From assembly GCF_021130785.1 (NCBI RefSeq), contig NC_060211.1:20631001-20695000 (forward strand): 64,000 bases of DNA, read 5' to 3'. A model generated the notes under the pieces. That model was not told where the DNA came from, did not search any database, and worked only from the letters and a program-made list of their open reading frames with translations. Both the position numbers and the translations under genes were made by a program. Positions 28,229-38,500 of this stretch are shown in pieces; position 1 is the first letter of the stretch, and each line of letters begins with the position of its first letter. This DNA is from Homalodisca vitripennis. Lineage: Eukaryota > Arthropoda > Insecta > Hemiptera > Cicadellidae.

Positions 28229-29012
28229 TTGTCGCTGTTATCTTATCTTTCTCGAGAATCCCGATTACGGCAGGCCGTGCGGCATCACATGATTTGCACT
28301 GTACATAATTGCCTTTCCATTACAATTCAATTTATATTTCTGATCAGCCCCTCTAGAATTTGATATTTTACTGATAGGGATATTTTCTCGAGGGATGTTT
28401 TTCTTTCGTCGACATCAGCGCGGGGCAGGAAGCCCGCATTGATGGCCGGAGGCACTCGCATTTTGGGTGGCGGAATGTGATAAAGAATAAAAACAAGTTT
28501 TGAGTGTTTTTTCAATAAAGAGTTTAGTTTTAGTTTGGTAATGTTTGTTGTTGTTGAATTTTTGTGTCTGGAGAAATGTAGAGGTAAACACGGAAGTATA
28601 ACAAAGCGACGCACCAGCTGAACGGGCGGCGAGACTCTGCAATCACGTTATCTACTAGACCGCTCGACTTTGACCTCTGTCTGAGGATGGGGAGGGGTTT
28701 GCGATAAGACAATTCCTGTTTTATATTGACGAAATATTGTTCTACGCTAATCTAGTAATCAGTAAAAGCAAAATGTCGAATAACGATTCATGTCTGGGTG
28801 TGGTCGGTATAATCCCAAAGTACCCATTTTTGTAGTACACAAAAATTGGGTTAAAAATTAGTAAACAAGGCAACAAGAAAACTAAAAGATAATTTTGTGA
28901 GCATACGAATAACAAGGTTGCTACGTAAAAACTAAGAGTTTGCTATAATCAAGCAACAAGATTGCTCTTTATTGGCACATTGACAGAATTTTTGATGCAA
29001 TGGCGTTAATAA

Positions 29013-29594
29013 GGGGTAGGGTACGATAAGCGGACCCGGTTTTTTATATCGAAGAATGTAATAATCGATACCTAATATTCGCATCTCAAATCTTAAGACT
29101 GTCAATCGATATAAAGTATCTATAGTTCTCAATAACAAACGTATGTTTTAAATTAAAATATGAATCTAATATTTACAGTGATCAAACAAATTATTATAAC
29201 CATAGTTAGCAAAACTGAAGACGACCATATTTGCTCCTCTCACAGTTACAGTTGTTTCTTTCCCACAAATTTCACATAATGGGGTTTTCCGCACAAGTCC
29301 AACATGTTGAAGTCATGAAAAACATATCATCATCTTCCAAAGTAATGTCGTGTAGTTTTCTAAAATTGACTGTCATTTTAAATAATCAAATGTTACTTAT
29401 ATAAAATTGAAATATTACATTAAGAGTATTATATTTGAAAGTGTTTACAGCTATTGATATAGATTATTTAATTAACCGTTAAAAATAATTAATCAGTATC
29501 GATTGATAAACATTGATAATTGATGGTTATGATTTAGTAATATCGTTTGCCAATCTCGATATAAAAAACCGGATCCGCTTATCGTACCCTACCC
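29013..29594. mobile_element. MITE with about 40-bp inverted repeats and TTAATAA duplication
   Basis: The ends read GGGTAGGGTACGATAAGCGG on the left and its complement on the right, and pairing continues through GGTTTTTTATATCGA. The direct repeat TTAATAA flanks it (29006-29012 and 29595-29601). The 582-bp element has no coding sequence. A TTAA core in the target would suit piggyBac-like or Kolobok-like mobilisation, but the full 7-bp match leaves the superfamily open. Confidence 0.85.
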
Positions 29595-29719
29595 TTAATA
29601 AGATATGACTATATCAACTAACGAATAATACAAAATGAAAATGTCAAACCGAATAATGTTGTAATTATTTAAAGTTATAGTAGTTGTAGTTCAGTTATGT
29701 TTTTATATCTAGAAGACTA

Positions 29720-29750
29720 ATAATGGTACTTTGGTATTATCCGGGGGCCA
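29720..29750 (+). mobile_element. Possible degenerate GGTACTTTGGG terminus
   Basis: GGTACTTTGGTATTATCC resembles the terminus of the 26076 and 34802 elements with a deletion. No partner end is visible. It may be chance. Confidence 0.3.
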
Positions 29751-29775
29751 TTATCTTTTTAACAGTTTCTTGGTA

Positions 29776-30578
29776 CAGTGGACTCTCGATAACTCGAATT
29801 TCAAGGGAACGGCTGTTTTCTTCGAGTTACGTATAGTTCGACTTAAGAATAGTTCAAGTTATAGAGGTAATATTTCACTAAATTCGACTTACAGAGGTAA
29901 TTCGACTTACAGAGGTAAACAAAATAAAATTCGAGTTATAGAGGTACAAATAAACTATGTTTTTTATTCCCTACATCCTTTACAAAACTAATGTATGTAC
30001 TGTAACTACATACAGCATTTGTACTTACTGTCACACTGCAATGTATGCCTACAATTCATACGTACATACAATTCAAATTTGAAAATAATCCGTAATCTTC
30101 TTCTGCCTAAGGCTTTTTTCAGAATTTAAGTCTATAATGTTCTCAATAACAACAGCAGAGAACACGTTGTCTGGTACGTCACTTGATTGTTCTAAGTAGC
30201 TACGTAAAGTGTTCACTGCGGCCTTTTGTAGACAGTCGGACAATTCAGCGACATGTCCAGACCTGTTCGGCTAGGTCTATGACCTAACACAGGTTCGCTG
30301 TAAACACAGCACAGCTTCGTGTTAGCGAGGGTTGATCTGAAAATTTCGAGTTGTAGAGGTAATGTATTTAAAGACTTCGACTTATCTACTGAACTTCGAG
30401 TTATAGAGGTAATTTTTCTGTTACTTCGAGTTATTGAGATAAAATTCGGGTACAAAATTAATTCGAGTTACGCATGGTTTTTTTCGAATTAGGCAGGTTT
30501 TCTCAAGGGAACGAGAAAAAATTCGAGTTATCATGAAGAATTTGACTTATTGAGGTTCGAGTTATCGAGAGTCGACTG
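29776..30578 (-). mobile_element. Tigger/pogo-like element, internally deleted
   Basis: TA-flanked (29774-29775, 30579-30580) with inverted ends CAGTGGACTCTCGATAACTC on the left and ...GAGTTATCGAGAGTCGACTG on the right, typical of insect pogo/Tigger elements. Many subterminal repeats of TTCGAGTTATAGAGGTAA and variants fill both ends in opposite orientations and are likely transposase-binding sites. The minus strand at 30065-30262 keeps the transposase C-terminus. Most of the coding sequence is gone. Confidence 0.9.
30065..30262 (-). pseudogene. Pogo/Tigger transposase C-terminal fragment
   Basis: The minus-strand frame ends LRSYLEQSSDVPDNVFSAVV and then RQKKITDYFQI-stop. This matches the C-terminal tail of pogo-like transposases, which typically finish with a K-x-x-ITDFF motif. 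The DDE core and the CENP-B-like DNA-binding domain are absent. Confidence 0.75.
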
Positions 30579-30616
30579 TATTACATTTTTGCTGACGTGG
30601 TGTTAATACATAAGTA

Positions 30617-30745
30617 CCAGCAGACCCTCTCCAACGTTACCCATTCAGAATATCCTGTCACACCAGAAGTAGCAGAAAGGTCCTCATAGGACTATGTGCA
30701 ATTTTCTAAACTTCATGGTCCAAGAAAACAAAAACAAACAGAAAA
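30617..30745 (+). mobile_element. 3' fragment of the SINE-like repeat
   Basis: CAGAATATCCTGTCACACCA and the A-rich end AGAAAACAAAAACAAA follow the 3' third of the copies at 9500-10000 (minus) and 51069-51596 (plus). It is 5'-truncated. Confidence 0.75.
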
Positions 30746-31146
30746 CTAAAAAGGAATGAATGAATTTCTTAATATTTTAACTGCTTACATAATCCGCAAT
30801 AAAATACATAAATAACTTTCCAAACTAATTAACCGCAACAGAGTTAATGCACCGCGATTGTGTAATAGACGCCATCGAGGAGACAGTGAAGGGTACTGGA
30901 CAAGATGATTGATTTTACTTAACTGAGCAAAGAACACTTAGATAAGCTATCAAGAGCAGATAATGCTGAAAATCGTAGATAAAAAGAAGCACAGTATACA
31001 TATAACCACAAATTTGCATTTAAATTTCAATTATTGAAAAACAAAGTTATTTGAGAATTCCACACCCTAAAATCATAAATATGTTTGTTCAGGAGGATGA
31101 GCAGAATATGTTAATAAAGTTACAGCCATATGCCTAATAAATAGAC

Positions 31147-31493
31147 TATACATAACGTAGCTGTAGTAAGAAGAGTTGTTTCAATTTCAATGTTCAGTTT
31201 AGCTCCAATTCACCTTCTTTTTATTGCAGTATCTGGTATCTGTCGTAATTTTGCACCTGATGAGACTGCGACCTCACCTATTTAGAGGTGTCTCTGATGT
31301 CGAAATGATATAAAGGTTTGTTTTCAGCTTCTTTATCACAGACTTCTTTGGATCTTTTCAGGCGAACATGACTCCAGATTCCAAGAGTCAAGTCTGAAAC
31401 AGCATTAGATACCAAATGCTGTAATAAGAGGAAGGTAAACTGGAGTTAAACTCACAATTGAGATAAGCTGTTCCATTACAGTGCTCAAAGCTA
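31147..31493. mobile_element. Foldback/MITE family with ATACATAACGTAGCT end, copy 1
   Basis: The left side ATACATAACGTAGCTGTAGT ... AGCTCCAATTCACCTTC is repeated in inverted, diverged form on the right (GGAAGGTAAACTGGAGTTAA ...). The same family occurs at about 55235-55580. The centre holds GAACATGACTCCA and a TTCTTTGGATCTTTTCA block shared, inverted, with the other copy. Non-coding. Confidence 0.65.
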
Positions 31494-31499
31494 TCAGAT

Positions 31500-32400
31500 C
31501 ATTTAACCAGCTTGGACCACAGGTAAACAAATAACCATTAAGGCTAACTAATGCAAGTTTGGAGCAACTATAGTAGTTCAGATCTAATGGAGTTTAATGC
31601 CTATTGGATTATACACATCAGTCTAAGCATTTGGTTAATAGCCTATGTAAACTACTAGCCAATCTGTTATCCAAACCAAATACTTACAGTGGCAATAATA
31701 ATCACCTGACGTGTAATGAAATACTTACTCTCCTATATTAGTTTTTACAATTGGTTGGAGTTTATTATTATTTTAATATAAAATATTTGAAATAATCCGG
31801 CACACATCGAGTTACATTAACCTACCACTAACCAAAAAGACAACAATCGCGAAATTGACTGTACTCCTTTTTGTACAGTAAACCTCCAGTACTGAGTACA
31901 GTACAGTAGTCAAAGTCAACAATGCCCAAAGAGAAAAGAAAAATGTTATAGACAAGTTAGTAAGACAGTGATAATATGTTACAGTGTTAGGCCCGCGCTG
32001 CAGATTGGTACTAGGTGGATTTGAAAAGTAGTTCAGGTGAGAAAAGACATTTTCGAGAAAAGATCTATCAATATCCTAGGTCACAACATGTTTTTAGATG
32101 GGTCGTGTGCTGTGTAATTAGCTCCAGAATAGCAAACTTCAAACTTATTTATAGGGCAAAGTCAGTCATTGAAGACTTTTTCAATCACAGCGTACCAAGT
32201 TGTTTTGCCAAAAAAACCGAGTCCATCTTTCCATTTCGATATCACATTGAAGGGTAACGAGCAGAGCTGACCTTATACTTCCTGGACAAGTAGAGAACGA
32301 GCCCCCTGCAAGTGTATGAAGTTTTTTGTATCTACAATCAAAGGAATTATATTATAAGTCCACTTCAGAAAAATACATTTATATTACCTACCTATTACTA
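31500..32400. other. No gene seen
   Basis: Unassigned sequence between a MITE and a LINE fragment. The open frame at 32015-32257 has no recognisable domain. Confidence 0.35.
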
Positions 32401-32439
32401 ATAGGTTCTTCGCTAACTAGATGTAGACTAGCTGGCTGA

Positions 32440-33030
32440 ATTAGGTGCCAATTAGCAAAATCATCTAACTCTGATATTCTTCTTTCTGCCTATTATGGAC
32501 TCATTTACACACATCTCGTATATTCTCTGCTCACATGGGGGGTGTAAAAACAAAGATATTCTTTCTGTTCGTCCTACAAAAAAGAGTAATCAATCATTTT
32601 TTAATTAACAGGCGTCAATCTGGTAAACCAATATTGTTACTGTTCCACCTTTATATTTACGAAACTTTATCTTTTTTAACTCAATATATTGAGCATTTAA
32701 AAATTCTTCGTAACCATCAGTATAATTTAAGAATTCCCACCAACCTTCAAGGCCCTGCACATCACGAAGCTCTCTTCCAAAAAAATTTCTGTTACAATGC
32801 AATTAATCTGTTTAACAAACTCCCAAATGCACCAGCAGAGTCAAACCATTTAAAATTTAGAAAGAGGCTTAGGTTATTTCTTTTTGAAAAATGTTTTACA
32901 ACTTAAGTTACAGTGTTTGCAGTTCAAGCCATTTTAATTATTTTATTAATGAGTGTAACTTATTGTAAAAAGTTTCTTTTTATCTGACATGACCAACGCA
33001 TAAAATCGTGTTACTTTGATTGAATAAACG
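32440..33030 (+). pseudogene. 3' fragment of a non-LTR retrotransposon
   Basis: The translation shows AYYGLIYTHLVYSLLTWG near 32490, then after a frameshift the C-terminal block with LFNKLPNAPAESNHLKFRKR near 32820-32870. Both are typical of the end of LINE polymerases. An AATAAA lies near 33023. The RT catalytic core is not present. Confidence 0.75.
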
Positions 33031-33447
33031 AGTTATTGGGTTAGGTAGTTACTAAGTTAATTAATACAACATGAACAATCCGCTAGAAGAATTTTCAATA
33101 AAATTATGGTGATCTCTACCTACAGGTAAAATTATACCACTTCGCCTCACAGCTTAATTTAATGGTTACACTGAATTTATCGACTACGACTTAACTTTGG
33201 TGGTGTGAGTGGAGTAGTATAAAAAAAGTGAGAGATCGTTGAATGAATACCATCAGGCCATCTGCAAACTGCAGTGCAAGCAAAATAAATTTGAATTTGA
33301 GGTTATGAATAGATTTTCTTGGTGCAGTATTTGTGTGCGGATAGTGATCATGAATTGGTTTTGTTTAATTTATAACTGAAGTTATAAAACAATGAACTCT
33401 ACACTCTTATATTTGCACGAATCTTTGATTGTTTCTTCTCAAGTGTA

Positions 33448-34458
33448 ATGTCCCCAGAATTGTTCATGTACAAGATTTTCCGAAAACTTTTGCATAGTTT
33501 TAAAGCTCGTCTATTATTTCTGTTTTTCAGTAGCTGTCTCTTCATAATTATTTACCGTTATGTGCTATCATTGTCATGTGCAAAAATTATTCCTCTTCAA
33601 GAAATTCCACACAATTTGGTACCTGCGATTTCTAACCTGAAAAGTGTAACTGATGATAAACAACTATGTGATATTATGCCAATGCTGATAAATGGCACCT
33701 GGCCCCCTCCTAACGTAAATATCAATGATGTATATTTAAATAACTTGGCAATACAGAGTAATGTTCAGCCAGGAGGATCTTGGAAGCCAAGCACTTGTGT
33801 CTCACAACATCATGTAGCTATAGTAATATGTTATCGGGACAGAGAATCTCAGTTAAACACTTTTCTCGCTCATATGCACCCTTTCTTGCAATTCCAACAA
33901 CTCAGTTACCAAATTTTTATAATTGAACAGACTCATCAACGACCATTCAACAGAGCAAAACTGTTCAATGTAGGGTTCAAAGAAGCCGAACTTGTATCAC
34001 CATTTCACTGTTACATATTTCAAGATGTTGATTTACTGCCCATAAATATCCATAATATTTATGGTTGTACAAAGTTACCAAGACATTTATCAGCCAATAT
34101 TGATGTATTTGAATACAAGGTACCATATGATTGGATATTTGGCGGTGCAATTTCAATTTTGAAGAACCAGTTTGTTAGTGTCAATGGATTCTCTAACAAA
34201 TTCTATGGTTGGGGAGGAGAAGATGATGACTTTTATAACAGAGTAACACACAATGGAACAACAATTTGTAGGTTTGAACCTGAAGTCTCCAAATATATTA
34301 TGTTACCACATAAAAAAGAAGTTCCAAATGAAGACCGTTATTATTATCTTACCACGGGAGGAAGACGATTTGATTCTGATGGTTTAAATTCATTAAAGTA
34401 CATAGTAAAAAAAATTGAACTGAAGCCGTTATACACCAGAATTCAAGTTGATTTGTAA
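33448..34458 (+). CDS. Beta-1,4-N-acetylgalactosaminyltransferase (GT7 family), single exon
   Basis: 336 aa, full family length. It is a Golgi type II membrane enzyme predicted to transfer GalNAc from UDP-GalNAc in beta-1,4 linkage onto GlcNAc-ending N-glycans or glycolipids. A short cytosolic tail is followed by a membrane anchor at about residues 20-43 and a stem. The catalytic domain contains FNRAKLFNVGF 167-177, the Mn-binding DVD 193-195, GWGGEDDD 254-261, and M285 and H288 in the metal-binding loop. The position corresponding to bovine B4GALT1 Tyr289 is Ile230 (WIFGG). Tyr there favours galactose, and Ile/Leu is known to favour GalNAc in insect enzymes. N-glycosylation sequons lie at N82 and N269. 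The C-terminus SDGLNSLKY ... PLYTRIQVDL is typical. There is no intron and no poly-A tail or flanking repeat, so I take it as an intact gene. It corresponds to Drosophila beta4GalNAcTA/TB or C. elegans bre-4; which paralogue is unclear. Confidence 0.93.
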   Translation: MSPELFMYKIFRKLLHSFKARLLFLFFSSCLFIIIYRYVLSLSCAKIIPLQEIPHNLVPAISNLKSVTDDKQLCDIMPMLINGTWPPPNVNINDVYLNNLAIQSNVQPGGSWKPSTCVSQHHVAIVICYRDRESQLNTFLAHMHPFLQFQQLSYQIFIIEQTHQRPFNRAKLFNVGFKEAELVSPFHCYIFQDVDLLPINIHNIYGCTKLPRHLSANIDVFEYKVPYDWIFGGAISILKNQFVSVNGFSNKFYGWGGEDDDFYNRVTHNGTTICRFEPEVSKYIMLPHKKEVPNEDRYYYLTTGGRRFDSDGLNSLKYIVKKIELKPLYTRIQVDL

Positions 34459-34793
34459 AACTAACGTTCATTGAAGGTAGGGTATGTTTTACACAATATG
34501 TAAGTTTGTATATTGATGCCAGACATGATTTATAAAACTATATTTGCTTGGGCACTATGAATGTATACCAGACATTTGGCAATGAGTATTATCCACTTCT
34601 GATACCATATTACACCAAGTAGTTATATAGACATATTACATAATTCATGAATAACTATAATTTATAATTAATGCCTATTGGTAATTTATCATTAAATGTT
34701 ATAAGTATATGTTATATCTTATATTATACAGTATAATCGCACTTTATTATTTTAATGCTGGGAGCATTGTGCATGAGAAGTTATGAACCATTA
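34459..34793 (+). other. 3' flank of the glycosyltransferase gene
   Basis: AT-rich presumed 3' UTR and downstream sequence up to the target duplication of the next transposon. No canonical AATAAA close to the stop was seen. Confidence 0.35.
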
Positions 34794-34801
34794 ATTTATT
34801 A

Positions 34802-35552
34802 GGTACTTTGGGATTATACCGACCACACCCAGACATGAATCGTTATTTCACATTTCGTTTCTACTGATTACTAGATTAGCGTAGAACAATATTTCGTCAA
34901 TATAAAACAGGAATTGTCTTATCGCAAACACCTCCCCATCCTCAGACAGAGGTCAAAGTCGAGCGTCTAGTAGATAACGTGATTGCAGAGTCTCGCCGCC
35001 CGTTCAGCTGGTGCATCGCTTTGTTGTACTTCCGTGTTTTACCTCTACATTTCTCCAAACACAAAAATTCAACAAAAACAAACATTTACCAAACTAAACT
35101 TTTTATTAAAAAAACACTCAAAACTTGTTTTTATTCTTGATCACATTCCGCCACCCAAAATGCGAGTGCCTCCGGCCATCAGCGCGGGCTTCGACAGCAC
35201 CTTCGGTGCTGCCCCGCGCTGATGTCGACGAAAGAAAAACATCCCTCGAGATAGTACCTATCAGTAAAATATCAAATTCTAGAGGGGCTAATCAGAAATA
35301 TAAATTGAATTGTAATGGAAAGGCAATGATGTACCGTGCAAATCACGTGATGCCGCGCGGCCTGCCGTAATCAGGATTCTCGAGAAAGATAAGATAACAG
35401 CGACAACAATACCGATCACAATACCTGGAAATGCTTGTAAGTTTGTAATTTTGTAATTGAAGAGTTGTTTTTTCGTTCTATCATGTTTGTTTCTATAAAT
35501 TTCTATTTTTGTGTTCTTCATACTGGTGTGGTCGGTATAATCCCAAAGTACC
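34802..35552 (+). mobile_element. Complete 751-bp GGTACTTTGGG DNA transposon
   Basis: Intact non-autonomous copy with inverted ends GGTACTTTGGGATTATACC and a perfect 8-bp duplication ATTTATTA (34794-34801, 35553-35560). It is the uninterrupted version of the element at 26076-28824, in reverse orientation. The centre carries a GC-rich hairpin (about 35177-35223). Open frames crossing it (34983-35222, 35125-35370) are not conserved between copies, so it is presumably non-coding and moved in trans. Confidence 0.93.
35177..35223. other. Strong GC-rich hairpin in the transposon centre
   Basis: CATCAGCGCGGG ... CCCGCGCTGATG pairs as an outer stem, with an inner CAGCACC-TTCG-GGTGCTG stem-loop. The copy at about 28410-28445 keeps only the outer stem (CATCAGCGCGGGGC ... 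GCCCGCATTGATG). The surrounding element is AT-richer, so the hairpin stands out. Confidence 0.75.
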
Positions 35553-35560
35553 ATTTATTA

Positions 35561-38500
35561 CATACATCATCATCCTAGGTATATCTAGTAGGTATAGGTA
35601 TACTTTTTGTTAGCTATTGAAGAAGGCTTAATTTCTAAGCTCCCGCCAAGTGTATTCATCTGATAGTAGCAATATCATACTTACAGAAAACGTAGTCTCA
35701 CTGAAACAAACGATCACAGCGCAATCTTGCATAGAAACTACCATTTATGGAGCCTAGTGCAACACTAGTGAATTCTGTTCATTAGTCCTAATTACCAAAA
35801 AATAAAATATCATCCAAACTTGGTGAGACTTGTAGGTTTGAATTCTCGTTGATCATACTTTTGTTGATTAACAATTTGTATTGTAGGAATGAGGAAAAAT
35901 CTAACTTGTGACTGGCTTGGTGCTCTAATTTTGCTAGTCAATTTGTGTTGTTAACATACGCCTAATGTTATCTTCTCTACATACAACATACATAAAGCTT
36001 ATATTCTCTAAGTTACTATTATTTTGCATAGTGTTTAGCATATTGCCCAGTCACAAATTATTGCAAAATAGAGTTTGAGGGCTGTTGGATATAATTTCTA
36101 TGACACTGCATATAATGGTTTAATCCAGGCCCAACTTATAAAATATACTAAATTAGTTCTAGCCATTGTAACGGAAGAATATGATATATTTTCAGCAAAG
36201 TAAACATTCAAATTATAGTGCCATAGTTTTTTAATAGTTTTCTTTTGAAATTGTGATTTTCATTTTAAGAATATTACAAATTTAGGAGTTAATGTTTGAC
36301 TTAATTTGTGTTCTCTAGAAATTAAATAAATCATCATTCTTCAAAATAGTCTCCCAAAGAAATTAAGAACGCAATAACTATCAATGGAAGATCAAATTAA
36401 ATGCTATTGTTAATTTTTGTATGGACAAGTCATGGTATTAAATTAAAAATATTAATTTACATATTATTATATTAATTTACTTTATTGTCTATTCATAATG
36501 ATGTACATCAGAATATCATTTGAATAGATACTCATAGACATAATTGGTTACTCCGCTGTAACTTGCTTCATAACAGCACCTGATCTGAATTACTCAAACC
36601 TGTATCAGTTTGGTTCCTTACAACCATATAGTACAGAATTTAACAAATAAATACTAACTAACATATCAAATTTTAAATGATTGTTACTGACATTTAATGT
36701 TAATCTCCATTGATGCAAAATAAATTTCATCGCTTTGAATTTTAGAATTGAAGTTTAGAGATAAAGCAAAATGTTTGACAATTTTTTTATCAGAGTAGAT
36801 AAACAGCCTTTTTCTTTAAGCTTAATCCAAACTTCTCTTAATAAACAAACTACAGAACAGATAAAATACAAGCCTCACTGGAACACAAGCAAGACCCGAT
36901 GGCTAGACCTAAGAACTGCCATTTGATGGGGCATATCACTCGCCACTTCTGTTGACTGGCCCTATTTATTAACGTCAGTAAGACAACTGGGTTGTTTGGA
37001 TTGTCATTGAGACAGTCTTATTCTGTGATATGAGCTTGACCCGAATTGCCTGAACTAGGATAAACAAATAGGCCGAATAATATATTGTGGAAAACAATGT
37101 ATTGTGTTAATAATGTAGAAGCTGTTAGGATTATTCAATTGGTAATTTTGTCTATCTTCCAAAAATTGTAGACCTGACTCTACTTCTAGATTTGAGCACA
37201 TCACGGTATTGAGCACATCAAGCTACCATTTTTAATGCCACAATCTGGATATGTCTTAAAAGAAATTTACTACCACCAATTTATACAATCATTGCCACAT
37301 GTCTGATTCATTGAGAAAGTTGTGTACTTTTTATATTTTTATCATGAATTATTATTATTTATTATTAATTGTATTTTACAAATTTAATGTTATCACTCTA
37401 TTTATTTTCTGTAGATTGCCAATTGAATTTTATTTTTCAATCATACAATAATTGAATCTACATTTATCGGTCTGAATCTATATTAATTGATCTGAAGCTT
37501 TTTAACCCGTAATTGATTTGAATTTTAATGTGTTATATTATTATAGAGTAACTAGAATTCTGAAATAATTAAATGTGTCATTTTTTATTAGATTAAGTTA
37601 TTTTGTTTAGGATATACTTAACTATTATATCATAATTCAATTTTAGTAGTATAATAATTATAATACCAAATAATTTTTAAGTAGCTATGTATTGTTATCT
37701 TATCAGTATTTATTATAAGAAATATTTAAACTGTATAACTTTCTTTCAAATTCAATTAAGTTAAAATCTTACTCATCATACACTCTCTGGACGCAATAGT
37801 GCCAGATTACCATATAACTTCATTTCATATTCAATTAAGTTGGATTCTTTACTTACTCATCATACACTCACTGGCACTTATATAGTGCCAGACTACTGTA
37901 ATAAATGGATACTAGGATACATTGGAAAAAGGTTGTTCTCATATCTTGGACATTTATCTGATATGAACTCCTATTGAACACTGAAAGCATTGTTCTACAG
38001 GAGAAACGTAGCATGACAAGATTATTTAAAGGATTGACTGTATTTAAAATGTTAATGGTGGAAGTTAGGATTAGAGTATATACACGTCCAAATAAGTTTA
38101 TACTTATAAATATGGATTGGTACATTAGGGAAGTTAGCTACTGTCTGTTTGGAAAAACTTCTGTAAAAACCAACAAAATATGTATGACATGATAAAATAC
38201 ATTCCTAGACATTATGTGCTTTAAAAACTGTTTCCTAGTAGTGGCAAATCTAGTTAATTTACTATAATATGGTATTTTGAGTGAGGCAGTTAGATCAAGT
38301 ACCGTAGTCTTTTATAATTTATTTACTAGGTTCAAATTTTAGTTTTTTTTTAATATCAGAGAGATCTGTACATGATAATTTCTTAGCATAGTTCTACAGT
38401 AATGTTGCATAAGATAGGGCAAATCAAAGTGAATTTTAAAGCAAAACTAACGCACTATATCTAATAAAAGTTACTAGTTCAACAGAATTTGAATTAAATT

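Larger units (their letters stand above)
26076..28824 (-). mobile_element. DNA transposon with GGTACTTTGGG termini, split by a LINE
   Basis: Terminal inverted repeats GGTACTTTGGGATTATACC (with a further ten or so bases) lie at both ends, and the perfect 8-bp target duplication CATTTTTG flanks it (26068-26075, 28825-28832). Without the 2.0-kb LINE at 26222-28228 it is about 742 bp and collinear, in reverse orientation, with the copy at 34802-35552. It has no transposase and is non-autonomous. The superfamily is not clear: 8-bp duplications occur in hAT, P, Merlin and some MULE elements, but the termini lack the usual hAT start. Confidence 0.92.

Noticed and set aside
34983..35370. Overlapping 79- and 81-aa frames
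   Set aside because: They sit in the 751-bp DNA transposon, cross its hairpin and are disrupted in the sister copy at 28.3-28.7 kb.
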